A stretch of 64,000 nucleotides of DNA, taken from the NCBI GenBank assembly GCA_964036275.1, contig OZ038437.1:9877960-9941959 (forward strand), written 5' to 3'. A program made the position numbers and the translations under genes. The stretch is from Litoditis marina (Eukaryota; Nematoda; Chromadorea; Rhabditida; Rhabditidae). The notes beneath the pieces are model-generated. The model did no database searches. It had not been told where the DNA came from and worked only from the letters and a program-made list of their open reading frames with translations. Positions 1-13,300 of the stretch are shown here, one piece after another (the stretch's first letter is position 1; each line of letters begins with the position of its first letter).

Positions 1-417
1 TTTCTACCACCCTAAAAACATATGTGACAGCTCGTAGCTCAATCTACCCACTTATCTATTAATAAACTGAAAATGTGAATTTTGAAACACAGAAAAGCAA
101 AACTTCTCCCCGGGCGGGAATTGAACCCGGGTCTCGCATGTGACAGACGCGGATACTCACCACTATACTACCGAGGATCCGAAACAGGACTGTTGCAACG
201 CGTATACCCGATCGCTGCCAGGCCCGCCCAATGAGAGCGAAATATACACACTGAATAGTTTCTAGTTCTGTTTCAATCAAAATTGACCAATATATTCACT
301 TCTAATTGTAAACAACAACTTTCTACCACCCGAAAAACATACGTGACAACTCTCAGCTCAATCCACCCACTTTATTGACTGAAAATGTTAATTTTAAAAC
401 ACAGAAAAGCAAAACTT

Positions 418-489
418 CTCCCCGGCCGGGAATTGAACCCGGGTCTCGCATGTGACAGACGCGGATACTCACCACTATACTACCGAGGA
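418..489 (-). tRNA. tRNA-Asp(GUC), exemplar of the array consensus
   Basis: This is a 72-nt gene on the minus strand. The acceptor stem is TCCTCGG paired with CCGGGGA (one T-G wobble), with discriminator G. The D arm has the loop AGTGGTGA with G18G19. The anticodon stem is CGCGT/ATGCG and the loop is CTGTCAC, giving anticodon GTC (Asp). The variable loop is AGAC. The T stem is CCGGG/CCCGG with loop TTCAATT. No intron is present and CCA is not encoded, as is normal for eukaryotic nuclear tRNA genes. The internal promoter is box A TAGTATAGTGG and box B GGTTCAATTCC. A TTTT terminator starts 4 nt past the 3' end. The cloverleaf pairs well, so the copy looks functional; expression is inferred. Confidence 0.96.
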
Positions 490-3400
490 TCCGAAATAGG
501 ACTGTTGCAACGCGTATACCCGATCGCTGCCAGGCCCGCCCAATGAGAGCGAAATATACACACTGAATAGTTTCTAGTTCTGTTTCAATCAAAATTGACC
601 AATATATTCACTTCTAATTGTAAACAACAACTTTCTACCACCCTAAAAACATATGTGACAGCTCGTAGCTCAATCTACCCACTTAATAAACTGAAAATGT
701 GAATTTTGAAACACAGAAAAGCAAAAATTCTCCCCGGCCGGGAATTGAACCCGGGTCTCGCATGTGACAGACGCGGATACTCACCACTATACTACCGAGG
801 ATCCGAAACAGGACTGTTGCAACGCGTATACCCGATCGCTGCCAGGCCCGCCCAATGAGAGCGAAATATACACACTGAATAGTTTCTAGTTCTGTTTCAA
901 TCAAAATTGACCAATATATTCACTTCTAATTGTAAACAACAACTTTCTACCACCCGAAAAACATACGTGACAACTCTTAGCTCAATCCACCCACTTTATT
1001 GACTGAAAATGTTAATTTTAAAACACAGAAAAGCAAAACTTCTCCCCGGCCGGGAATTGAACCCGGGTCTCGCATGTGACAGACGCGGATACTCACCACT
1101 ATACTACCGAGGATCCGAAATAGGACTGTTGCAACGCGTATACCCGATCGCTGCCAGGCCCGCCCAATGAGAGCGAAATATACACACTGAATAGTTTCTA
1201 GTTCTGTTTCAATCAAAATTGACCAATATATTCACTTCTAATTGTAAACAACAACTTTCTACCACCCTAAAAACATATGTGACAGCTCGTAGCTCAATCT
1301 ACCCACTTAATAAACTGAAAATGTGAATTTTGAAACACAGAAAAGCAAAAATTCTCCCCGGCCGGGAATTGAACCCGGGTCTCGCATGTGACAGACGCGG
1401 ATACTCACCACTATACTACCGAGGATCCGAAATAGGACTGTTGCAACGCGTATACCCGATCGCTGCCAGGCCCGCCCAATGAGAGCGAAATATACACACT
1501 GAATAGTTTCTAGTTCTGTTTCAATCAAAATTGACCAATATATTCACTTCTAATTGTAAACAACAACTTTCTACCACCCTAAAAACATATGTGACAGCTC
1601 GTAGCTCAATCTACCCACTTATCTATTAATAAACTGAAAATGTGAATTTTGAAACACAGAAAAGCAAAACTTCTCCCCGGGCGGGAATTGAACCCGGGTC
1701 TCGCATGTGACAGACGCGGATACTCACCACTATACTACCGAGGATCCGAAACAGGACTGTTGCAACGCGTATACCCGATCGCTGCCAGGCCCGCCCAATG
1801 AGAGCGAAATATACACACTGAATAGTTTCTAGTTCTGTTTCAATCAAAATTGACCAATATATTCACTTCTAATTGTAAACAACAACTTTCTACCACCCGA
1901 AAAACATACGTGACAACTCTTAGCTCAATCCACCCACTTTATTGACTGAAAATGTTAATTTTAAAACACAGAAAAGCAAAACTTCTCCCCGGCCGGGAAT
2001 TGAACCCGGGTCTCGCATGTGACAGACGCGGATACTCACCACTATACTACCGAGGATCCGAAATAGGACTGTTGCAACGCGTATACCCGATCGCTGCCAG
2101 GCCCGCCCAATGAGAGCGAAATATACACACTGAATAGTTTCTAGTTCTGTTTCAATCAAAATTGACCAATATATTCACTTCTAATTGTAAACAACAACTT
2201 TCTACCACCCTAAAAACATATGTGACAGCTCGTAGCTCAATCTACCCACTTAATAAACTGAAAATGTGAATTTTGAAACACAGAAAAGCAAAAATTCTCC
2301 CCGGCCGGGAATTGAACCCGGGTCTCGCATGTGACAGACGCGGATACTCACCACTATACTACCGAGGATCCGAAACAGGACTGTTGCAACGCGTATACCC
2401 GATCGCTGCCAGGCCCGCCCAATGAGAGCGAAATATACACACTGAATAGTTTCTAGTTCTGTTTCAATCAAAATTGACCAATATATTCACTTCTAATTGT
2501 AAACAACAACTTTCTACCACCCGAAAAACATACGTGACAACTCTTAGCTCAATCCACCCACTTTATTGACTGAAAATGTTAATTTTAAAACACAGAAAAG
2601 CAAAACTTCTCCCCGGCCGGGAATTGAACCCGGGTCTCGCATGTGACAGACGCGGATACTCACCACTATACTACCGAGGATCCGAAATAGGACTGTTGCA
2701 ACGCGTATACCCGATCGCTGCCAGGCCCGCCCAATGAGAGCGAAATATACACACTGAATAGTTTCTAGTTCTGTTTCAATCAAAATTGACCAATATATTC
2801 ACTTCTAATTGTAAACAACAACTTTCTACCACCCGAAAAACATACGTGACAACTCTTAGCTCAATCCACCCACTTTATTGACTGAAAATGTTAATTTTAA
2901 AACACAGAAAAGCAAAACTTCTCCCCGGCCGGGAATTGAACCCGGGTCTCGCATGTGACAGACGCGGATACTCACCACTATACTACCGAGGATCCGAAAT
3001 AGACTGTTGCAACGCGTATACCCGATCGCTGCCAGGCCCGCCCAATGAGAGCGAAATATACACACTGAATAGTTTCTAGTTCTGTTTCAATCAAAATTGA
3101 CCAATATATTCACTTCTAATTGTAAACAACAACTTTCTACCACCCTAAAAACATATGTGACAGCTCGTAGCTCAATCTACCCACTTAATAAACTGAAAAT
3201 GTGAATTTTGAAACACAGAAAAGCAAAAATTCTCCCCGGCCGGGAATTGAACCCGGGTCTCGCATGTGACAGACGCGGATACTCACCACTATACTACCGA
3301 GGATCCGAAATAGGACTGTTGCAACGCGTATACCCGATCGCTGCCAGGCCCGCCCAATGAGAGCGAAATATACACACTGAATAGTTTATAGCCCTGTTTC

Positions 3401-3543
3401 AACCAAAACTGACCAATATCTTCACTTCTTATTGTAAACAACAACTTTCTACCACCCGAAAAACATATGTGACAGCTCTCTGCTCAATCTACCCACTTAA
3501 TAAACTGAAAATGTTAATTTTGAAACACAGAAAAGCAAAAATT

Positions 3544-3717
3544 CTCCCCTATCCACACTGAATAGTGTTTAGCCCTGTTTCAACCAAAAATGACCAAAAT
3601 CTCCACTTCTAATTGTAAACAATAGATTTGTACCACCCGAAAAACATATGTGACAGCTCTATCCACCCACTTTATTGACTGAAAATGTTAATTTTAAAAC
3701 ACAGAAAAGCAAAACTT
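3544..3717 (-). repeat. 174-bp tRNA-less unit (1 of 6)
   Basis: The tRNA is reduced to its last six bases (CTCCCC on the plus strand) and is joined directly to TATCCACACTG of the spacer. About 138 bp is missing, comprising the rest of the tRNA and its proximal upstream flank. The same junction starts at 4654, 9210, 10320, 11118 and 11604, so one deletion event was amplified. Confidence 0.9.
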
Positions 3718-3789
3718 CTCCCCGGCCGGGAATTGAACCCGGGTCTCGCATGTGACAGACGCGGATACTCACCACTATAATACCGAGGA
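3718..3789 (-). pseudogene. tRNA-Asp G10T variant, box A defect (1 of 5)
   Basis: The sequence reads TATTATAGTGG where the consensus is TAGTATAGTGG. This loses D-stem base G10 and the G of box A. The same change is at 4828, 9384, 10494 and 11778. Each of these five copies directly follows a 174-bp tRNA-less unit, so they spread as a linked block. Promoter strength and D-arm pairing should be reduced; whether the copies are silent is inferred. Confidence 0.6.
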
Positions 3790-5458
3790 TCCGAAACAGG
3801 ACTGTTGCAACGCGTATACCCGATCGCTGCCAGGCCCGCCCAATGAGAGCGAAATATACACACTGAATAGTTTCTAGTTCTGTTTCAATCAAAATTGACC
3901 AATATATTCACTTCTAATTGTAAACAACAACTTTCTACCACCCGAAAAACATACGTGACAACTCTTAGCTCAATCCACCCACTTTATTGACTGAAAATGT
4001 TAATTTTAAAACACAGAAAAGCAAAACTTCTCCCCGGCCGGGAATTGAACCCGGGTCTCGCATGTGACAGACGCGGATACTCACCACTATACTACCGAGG
4101 ATCCGAAATAGGACTGTTGCAACGCGTATACCCGATCGCTGCCAGGCCCGCCCAATGAGAGCGAAATATACACACTGAATAGTTTCTAGTTCTGTTTCAA
4201 TCAAAATTGACCAATATATTCACTTCTAATTGTAAACAACAACTTTCTACCACCCTAAAAACATATGTGACAGCTCGTAGCTCAATCTACCCACTTAATA
4301 AACTGAAAATGTGAATTTTGAAACACAGAAAAGCAAAAATTCTCCCCGGCCGGGAATTGAACCCGGGTCTCGCATGTGACAGACGCGGATACTCACCACT
4401 ATACTACCGAGGATCCGAAATAGGACTGTTGGAACGCGTATATCCGATCGCTGCCAGGCCCGCCCAATGAGAGCGAAATATACACACTGAATAGTTTATA
4501 GCCCTGTTTCAACCAAAACTGACCAATATCTTCACTTCTTATTGTAAACAACAACTTTCTACCACCCGAAAAACATATGTGACAGCTCTCTGCTCAATCT
4601 ACCCACTTAATAAACTGAAAATGTTAATTTTGAAACACAGAAAAGCAAAAATTCTCCCCTATCCACACTGAATAGTGTTTAGCCCTGTTTCAACCAAAAA
4701 TGACCAAAATCTCCACTTCTAATTGTAAACAATAGCTTTGTACCACCCGAAAAACATATGTGACAGCTCTATCCACCCACTTTATTGACTGAAAATGTTA
4801 ATTTTAAAACACAGAAAAGCAAAACTTCTCCCCGGCCGGGAATTGAACCCGGGTCTCGCATGTGACAGACGCGGATACTCACCACTATAATACCGAGGAT
4901 CCGAAACAGGACTGTTGCAACGCGTATACCCGATCGCTGCCAGGCCCGCCCAATGAGAGCGAAATATACACACTGAATAGTTTCTAGTTCTGTTTCAATC
5001 AAAATTGACCAATATATTCACTTCTAATTGTAAACAACAACTTTCTACCACCCGAAAAACATACGTGACAACTCTTAGCTCAATCCACCCACTTTATTGA
5101 CTGAAAATGTTAATTTTAAAACACAGAAAAGCAAAACTTCTCCCCGGCCGGGAATTGAACCCGGGTCTCGCATGTGACAGACGCGGATACTCACCACTAT
5201 ACTACCGAGGATCCGAAATAGGACAGTTGCAACGCGTATACCCGATCGCTGCCAGGCCCGCCCAATGAGAGCGAAATATACACACTGAATAGTTTCTAGT
5301 TCTGTTTCAATCAAAATTGACCAATATATTCACTTCTAATTGTAAACAACAACTTTCTACCACCCTAAAAACATATGTGACAGCTCGTAGCTCAATCTAC
5401 CCACTTATCTATTAATAAACTGAAAATGTGAATTTTGAAACACAGAAAAGCAAAACTT

Positions 5459-7337
5459 CTCCCCGGGCGGGAATTGAACCCGGGTCTCGCATGTGACAGA
5501 CGCGGATACTCACCACTATACTACCGAGGATCCGAAACAGGACTGTTGCAACGCGTATACCCGATCGCTGCCAGGCCCGCCCAATGAGAGCGAAATATAC
5601 ACACTGAATAGTTTCTAGTTCTGTTTCAATCAAAATTGACCAATATATTCACTTCTAATTGTAAACAACAACTTTCTACCACCCGAAAAACATACGTGAC
5701 AACTCTCAGCTCAATCCACCCACTTTATTGACTGAAAATGTTAATTTTAAAACACAGAAAAGCAAAACTTCTCCCCGGCCGGGAATTGAACCCGGGTCTC
5801 GCATGTGACAGACGCGGATACTCACCACTATACTACCGAGGATCCGAAATAGGACTGTTGCAACGCGTATACCCGATCGCTGCCAGGCCCGCCCAATGAG
5901 AGCGAAATATACACACTGAATAGTTTCTAGTTCTGTTTCAATCAAAATTGACCAATATATTCACTTCTAATTGTAAACAACAACTTTCTACCACCCTAAA
6001 AACATATGTGACAGCTCGTAGCTCAATCTACCCACTTAATAAACTGAAAATGTGAATTTTGAAACACAGAAAAGCAAAAATTCTCCCCGGCCGGGAATTG
6101 AACCCGGGTCTCGCATGTGACAGACGCGGATACTCACCACTATACTACCGAGGATCCGAAACAGGACTGTTGCAACGCGTATACCCGATCGCTGCCAGGC
6201 CCGCCCAATGAGAGCGAAATATACACACTGAATAGTTTCTAGTTCTGTTTCAATCAAAATTGACCAATATATTCACTTCTAATTGTAAACAACAACTTTC
6301 TACCACCCGAAAAACATACGTGACAACTCTTAGCTCAATCCACCCACTTTATTGACTGAAAATGTTAATTTTAAAACACAGAAAAGCAAAACTTCTCCCC
6401 GGCCGGGAATTGAACCCGGGTCTCGCATGTGACAGACGCGGATACTCACCACTATACTACCGAGGATCCGAAATAGGACTGTTGCAACGCGTATACCCGA
6501 TCGCTGCCAGGCCCGCCCAATGAGAGCGAAATATACACACTGAATAGTTTCTAGTTCTGTTTCAATCAAAATTGACCAATATATTCACTTCTAATTGTAA
6601 ACAACAACTTTCTACCACCCTAAAAACATATGTGACAGCTCGTAGCTCAATCTACCCACTTAATAAACTGAAAATGTGAATTTTGAAACACAGAAAAGCA
6701 AAAATTCTCCCCGGCCGGGAATTGAACCCGGGTCTCGCATGTGACAGACGCGGATACTCACCACTATACTACCGAGGATCCGAAACAGGACTGTTGCAAC
6801 GCGTATACCCGATCGCTGCCAGGCCCGCCCAATGAGAGCGAAATATACACACTGAATAGTTTCTAGTTCTGTTTCAATCAAAATTGACCAATATATTCAC
6901 TTCTAATTGTAAACAACAACTTTCTACCACCCGAAAAACATACGTGACAACTCTTAGCTCAATCCACCCACTTTATTGACTGAAAATGTTAATTTTAAAA
7001 CACAGAAAAGCAAAACTTCTCCCCGGCCGGGAATTGAACCCGGGTCTCGCATGTGACAGACGCGGATACTCACCACTATACTACCGAGGATCCGAAATAG
7101 GACTGTTGCAACGCGTATACCCGATCGCTGCCAGGCCCGCCCAATGAGAGCGAAATATACACACTGAATAGTTTCTAGTTCTGTTTCAATCAAAATTGAC
7201 CAATATATTCACTTCTAATTGTAAACAACAACTTTCTACCACCCTAAAAACATATGTGACAGCTCGTAGCTCAATCTACCCACTTATCTATTAATAAACT
7301 GAAAATGTGAATTTTGAAACACAGAAAAGCAAAACTT
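5459..7337 (-). repeat. 1879-bp six-unit higher-order repeat
   Basis: Units with an extra 7 bp (about CTTATCTATTAATAAAC) and the CCCGGGCGGG T-stem variant start at 106, 1673, 5459 and 7338. Steps are 1567 bp (five units) and 1879 bp (six units), so blocks of five or six units were copied as wholes. Confidence 0.8.
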
Positions 7338-10300
7338 CTCCCCGGGCGGGAATTGAACCCGGGTCTCGCATGTGACAGACGCGGATACTCACCACTATAC
7401 TACCGAGGATCCGAAACAGGACTGTTGCAACGCGTATACCCGATCGCTGCCAGGCCCGCCCAATGAGAGCGAAATATACACACTGAATAGTTTCTAGTTC
7501 TGTTTCAATCAAAATTGACCAATATATGCACTTCTAATTGTAAACAACAACTTTCTACCACCCGAAAAACATACGTGACAACTCTCAGCTCAATCCACCC
7601 ACTTTATTGACTGAAAATGTTAATTTTAAAACACAGAAAAGCAAAACTTCTCCCCGGCCGGGAATTGAACCCGGGTCTCGCATGTGACAGACGCGGATAC
7701 TCACCACTATACTACCGAGGATCCGAAATAGGACTGTTGCAACGCGTATACCCGATCGCTGCCAGGCCCGCCCAATGAGAGCGAAATATACACACTGAAT
7801 AGTTTCTAGTTCTGTTTCAATCAAAATTGACCAATATATTCACTTCTAATTGTAAACAACAACTTTCTACCACCCTAAAAACATATGTGACAGCTCGTAG
7901 CTCAATCTACCCACTTAATAAACTGAAAATGTGAATTTTGAAACACAGAAAAGCAAAAATTCTCCCCGGCCGGGAATTGAACCCGGGTCTCGCATGTGAC
8001 AGACGCGGATACTCACCACTATACTACCGAGGATCCGAAACAGGACTGTTGCAACGCGTATACCCGATCGCTGCCAGGCCCGCCCAATGAGAGCGAAATA
8101 TACACACTGAATAGTTTCTAGTTCTGTTTCAATCAAAATTGACCAATATATTCACTTCTAATTGTAAACAACAACTTTCTACCACCCGAAAAACATACGT
8201 GACAACTCTTAGCTCAATCCACCCACTTTATTGACTGAAAATGTTAATTTTAAAACACAGAAAAGCAAAACTTCTCCCCGGCCGGGAATTGAACCCGGGT
8301 CTCGCATGTGACAGACGCGGATACTCACCACTATACTACCGAGGATCCGAAATAGGACTGTTGCAACGCGTATACCCGATCGCTGCCAGGCCCGCCCAAT
8401 GAGAGCGAAATATACACACTGAATAGTTTCTAGTTCTGTTTCAATCAAAATTGACCAATATATTCACTTCTAATTGTAAACAACAACTTTCTACCACCCG
8501 AAAAACATACGTGACAACTCTTAGCTCAATCCACCCACTTTATTGACTGAAAATGTTAATTTTAAAACACAGAAAAGCAAAACTTCTCCCCGGCCGGGAA
8601 TTGAACCCGGGTCTCGCATGTGACAGACGCGGATACTCACCACTATACTACCGAGGATCCGAAATAGGACTGTTGCAACGCGTATACCCGATCGCTGCCA
8701 GGCCCGCCCAATGAGAGCGAAATATACACACTGAATAGTTTCTAGTTCTGTTTCAATCAAAATTGACCAATATATTCACTTCTAATTGTAAACAACAACT
8801 TTCTACCACCCTAAAAACATATGTGACAGCTCGTAGCTCAATCTACCCACTTAATAAACTGAAAATATGAATTTTGAAACACAGAAAAGCAAAAATTCTC
8901 CCCGGCCGGGAATTGAACCCGGGTCTCGCATGTGACAGACGCGGATACTCACCACTATACTACCGAGGATCCGAAATAGGACTGTTGCAACGCGTATACC
9001 CGATCGCTGCCAGGCCCGCCCAATGAGAGCGAAATATACACACTGAATAGTTTATAGCCCTGTTTCAACCAAAACTGACCAATATCTTCACTTCTTATTG
9101 TAAACAACAACTTTCTACCACCCGAAAAACATATGTGACAGCTCTCTGCTCAATCTACCCACTTAATAAACTGAAAATGTTAATTTTGAAACACAGAAAA
9201 GCAAAAATTCTCCCCTATCCACACTGAATAGTGTTTAGCCCTGTTTCAACCAAAAATGACCAAAATCTCCACTTCTAATTGTAAACAATAGCTTTGTACC
9301 ACCCGAAAAACATATGTGACAGCTCTATCCACCCACTTTATTGACTGAAAATGTTAATTTTAAAACACAGAAAAGCAAAACTTCTCCCCGGCCGGGAATT
9401 GAACCCGGGTCTCGCATGTGACAGACGCGGATACTCACCACTATAATACCGAGGATCCGAAACAGGACTGTTGCAACGCGTATACCCGATCGCTGCCAGG
9501 CCCGCCCAATGAGAGCGAAAGATACACACTGAATAGTTTCTAGTTCTGTTTCAATCAAAATTGACCAATATATTCACTTCTAATTGTAAACAACAACTTT
9601 CTACCACCCGAAAAACATATGTGACAGCTCTCTGCTCAATCTACCCACTTAATAAACTGAAAATATGAATTTTGAAACACAGAAAAGCAAAAATTCTCCC
9701 CGGCCGGGAATTGAACCCGGGTCTCGCATGTGACAGACGCGGATACTCACCACTATACTACCGAGGATCCGAAATAGGACTGTTGCAACGCGTATACCCG
9801 ATCGCTGCCAGGCCCGCCCAATGAGAGCGAAATATACACACTGAATAGTTTCTAGTTCTGTTTCAATCAAAATTGACCAATATATTCACTTCTAATTGTA
9901 AACAACAACTTTCTACCACCCTAAAAACATATGTGACAGCTCGTAGCTCAATCTACCCACTTAATAAACTGAAAATATGAATTTTGAAACACAGAAAAGC
10001 AAAAATTCTCCCCGGCCGGGAATTGAACCCGGGTCTCGCATGTGACAGACGCGGATACTCACCACTATACTACCGAGGATCCGAAATAGGACTGTTGCAA
10101 CGCGTATACCCGATCGCTGCCAGGCCCGCCCAATGAGAGCGAAATATACACACTGAATAGTTTATAGCCCTGTTTCAACCAAAACTGACCAATATCTTCA
10201 CTTCTTATTGTAAACAACAACTTTCTACCACCCGAAAAACATATGTGACAGCTCTCTGCTCAATCTACCCACTTAATAAACTGAAAATGTTAATTTTGAA

Positions 10301-13300
10301 ACACAGAAAAGCAAAAATTCTCCCCTATCCACACTGAATAGTGTTTAGCCCTGTTTCAACCAAAAATGACCAAAATCTCCACTTCTAATTGTAAACAATA
10401 GCTTTGTACCACCCGAAAAACATATGTGACAGCTCTATCCACCCACTTTATTGACTGAAAATGTTAATTTTAAAACACAGAAAAGCAAAACTTCTCCCCG
10501 GCCGGGAATTGAACCCGGGTCTCGCATGTGACAGACGCGGATACTCACCACTATAATACCGAGGATCCGAAACAGGACTGTTGCAACGCGTATACCCGAT
10601 CGCTGCCAGGCCCGCCCAATGAGAGCGAAATATACACACTGAATAGTTTCTAGTTCTGTTTCAATCAAAATTGACCAATATATTCACTTCTAATTGTAAA
10701 CAACAACTTTCTACCACCCGAAAAACATATGTGACAGCTCTCTGCTCAATCTACCCACTTAATAAACTGAAAATATGAATTTTGAAACACAGAAAAGCAA
10801 AAATTCTCCCCGGCCGGGAATTGAACCCGGGTCTCGCATGTGACAGACGCGGATACTCACCACTATACTACCGAGGATCCGAAATAGGACTGTTGCAACG
10901 CGTATACCCGATCGCTGCCAGGCCCGCCCAATGAGAGCGAAATATACACACTGAATAGTTTATAGCCCTGTTTCAACCAAAACTGACCAATATCTTCACT
11001 TCTTATTGTAAACAACAACTTTCTACCACCCGAAAAACATATGTGACAGCTCTCTGCTCAATCTACCCACTTAATAAACTGAAAATGTTAATTTTGAAAC
11101 ACAGAAAAGCAAAAATTCTCCCCTATCCACACTGAATAGTGTTTAGCCCTGTTTCAACCAAAAATGACCAAAATCTCCACTTCTAATTGTAAACAATAGC
11201 TTTGTACCACCCGAAAAACATATGTGACAGCTCTATCCACCCACTTAATAAACTGAAAATATGAATTTTGAAACACAGAAAAGCAAAAATTCTCCCCGGC
11301 CGGGAATTGAACCCGGGTCTCGCATGTGACAGACGCGGATACTCACCACTATACTACCGAGGATCCGAAATAGGACTGTTGCAACGCGTATACCCGATCG
11401 CTGCCAGGCCCGCCCAATGAGAGCGAAATATACACACTGAATAGTTTATAGCCCTGTTTTAACCAAAACTGACCAATATCTTCACTTCTTATTGTAAACA
11501 ACAACTTTCTACCACCCGAAAAACATATGTGACAGCTCTCTGCTCAATCTACCCACTTAATAAACTGAAAATGTTAATTTTGAAACACAGAAAAGCAAAA
11601 ATTCTCCCCTATCCACACTGAATAGTGTTTAGCCCTGTTTCAACCAAAAATGACCAAAATCTCCACTTCTAATTGTAAACAATAGCTTTGTACCACCCGA
11701 AAAACATATGTGACAGCTCTATCCACCCACTTTATTGACTGAAAATGTTAATTTTAAAACACAGAAAAGCAAAACTTCTCCCCGGCCGGGAATTGAACCC
11801 GGGTCTCGCATGTGACAGACGCGGATACTCACCACTATAATACCGAGGATCCGAAACAGGACTGTTGCAACGCGTATACCCGATCGCTGCCAGGCCCGCC
11901 CAATGAGAGCGAAATATACACACTGAATAGTTTCTAGTTCTGTTTCAATCAAAATTGACCAATATATTCACTTCTAATTGTAAACAACAACTTTCTACCA
12001 CCCGAAAAACATACGTGACAACTCTTAGCTCAATCCACCCACTTTATTGACTGAAAATGTTAATTTTAAAACACAGAAAAGCAAAACTTCTCCCCGGCCG
12101 GGAATTGAACCCGGGTCTCGCATGTGACAGACGCGGATACTCACCACTATACTACCGAGGATCCGAAATAGGACTGTTGCAACGCGTATACCCGATCGCT
12201 GCCAGGCCCGCCCAATGAGAGCGAAATATACACACTGAATAGTTTCTAGTTCTGTTTCAATCAAAATTGACCAATATATTCACTTCTAATTGTAAACAAC
12301 AACTTTTCACCACCCTAAAAACATATGTGACAGCTCGTAGCTCAATCTACCCACTTATCTATTAATAAACTGAAAATGTGAATTTTGAAACACAGAAAAG
12401 CAAAAGTTCTCCCCGGCCGGGAATTGAACCCGGGTCTCGCATGTGACAGACGCGGATACTCACCACTAAACTACCGAGGATCCGAAACAGGACTGTTGCA
12501 ACGCGTATACCCGATCGGTGCCAGGCCCGCCCAATGAGAGCGAAATAAACACACTGAATAGTTTATAGCCCTGTTTCAATCAAAATTGACCAATATATTC
12601 ACTTCTAATTGTAAACAACAACTGTCTACCACCCGAAGAACATACGTGACAACTCTTAGCTCAATCCACCCACTTTAATGACTGAAAATGTTAATTTTAA
12701 AACACAGAAAAGCAAAACTTCTCCCCGGCCGGGAATTGAACCCGGGTCTCGCATGTGACAGACGCGGATACTCACCACTATACTACCGAGGATCCGAAAC
12801 AGGACTGTTGCAACGCGTATACCCGATCGGTGCCAGGCCCGCCCAATGAGAGCGAAATATACACACTGAATAGTTTCTAGTTCTGTTTCAATCAAAATTG
12901 ACCAATATATTCACTTCTAATTGTAAACAACAATTTTCTACCACCCGAAAAACATACGTGACAACTCTTAGCTCAATCCACCCACTTTATTGACTGAAAA
13001 TGTTAATTTTAAAACACAGAAAAGCACAACTTCTCCCCGGCCGGGAATTGAACCCGGGTCTCGCATGTGACAGACGCGGATACTCACCACTATACTACCG
13101 AGGATCCGAAATAGGACTGTTGCAACGCGTATACCCGATCGCTGCCAGGCCCGCCCAATGAGAGCGAAACATACACACTGAATAGTTTATAGCCCTGTTT
13201 CAATCAAAATTGACCAATATATTCACTTCTAATTGTAAACAACAATTTTCTACCACCCGAAAAACATACGTGACAACTCTTAGCTCAATCCACCCACTTT

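Larger units (their letters stand above)
3544..4653 (-). repeat. 1110-bp higher-order repeat (174 + 3 x 312)
   Basis: One tRNA-less unit plus three tRNA units, the first carrying the G10T variant, recurs with period 1110 bp (3544 to 4654, and 9210 to 10320). Shorter forms are 798 bp (10320 to 11118) and 486 bp (11118 to 11604). This shows amplification of multi-unit blocks by unequal exchange. Confidence 0.82.
106..12161 (-). tRNA. tRNA-Asp(GUC) cluster, subfamily I, 36 copies
   Basis: Plus-strand left ends of the 72-nt genes: 106, 418, 730, 1042, 1354, 1673, 1985, 2297, 2609, 2921, 3232, 3718, 4030, 4342, 4828, 5140, 5459, 5771, 6083, 6395, 6707, 7019, 7338, 7650, 7962, 8274, 8586, 8898, 9384, 9696, 10008, 10494, 10806, 11292, 11778, 12090. 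Most match the consensus. Copies at 106, 1673, 5459 and 7338 have a C-C mismatch in the outermost T-stem pair (49-65). Copies at 3718, 4828, 9384, 10494 and 11778 carry G10T, which damages box A. Terminators come in two forms, AAGTTTTGC and AATTTTTGC. Unit 2921 has a 1-bp loss in its upstream flank, making that unit 311 bp. Confidence 0.95.
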
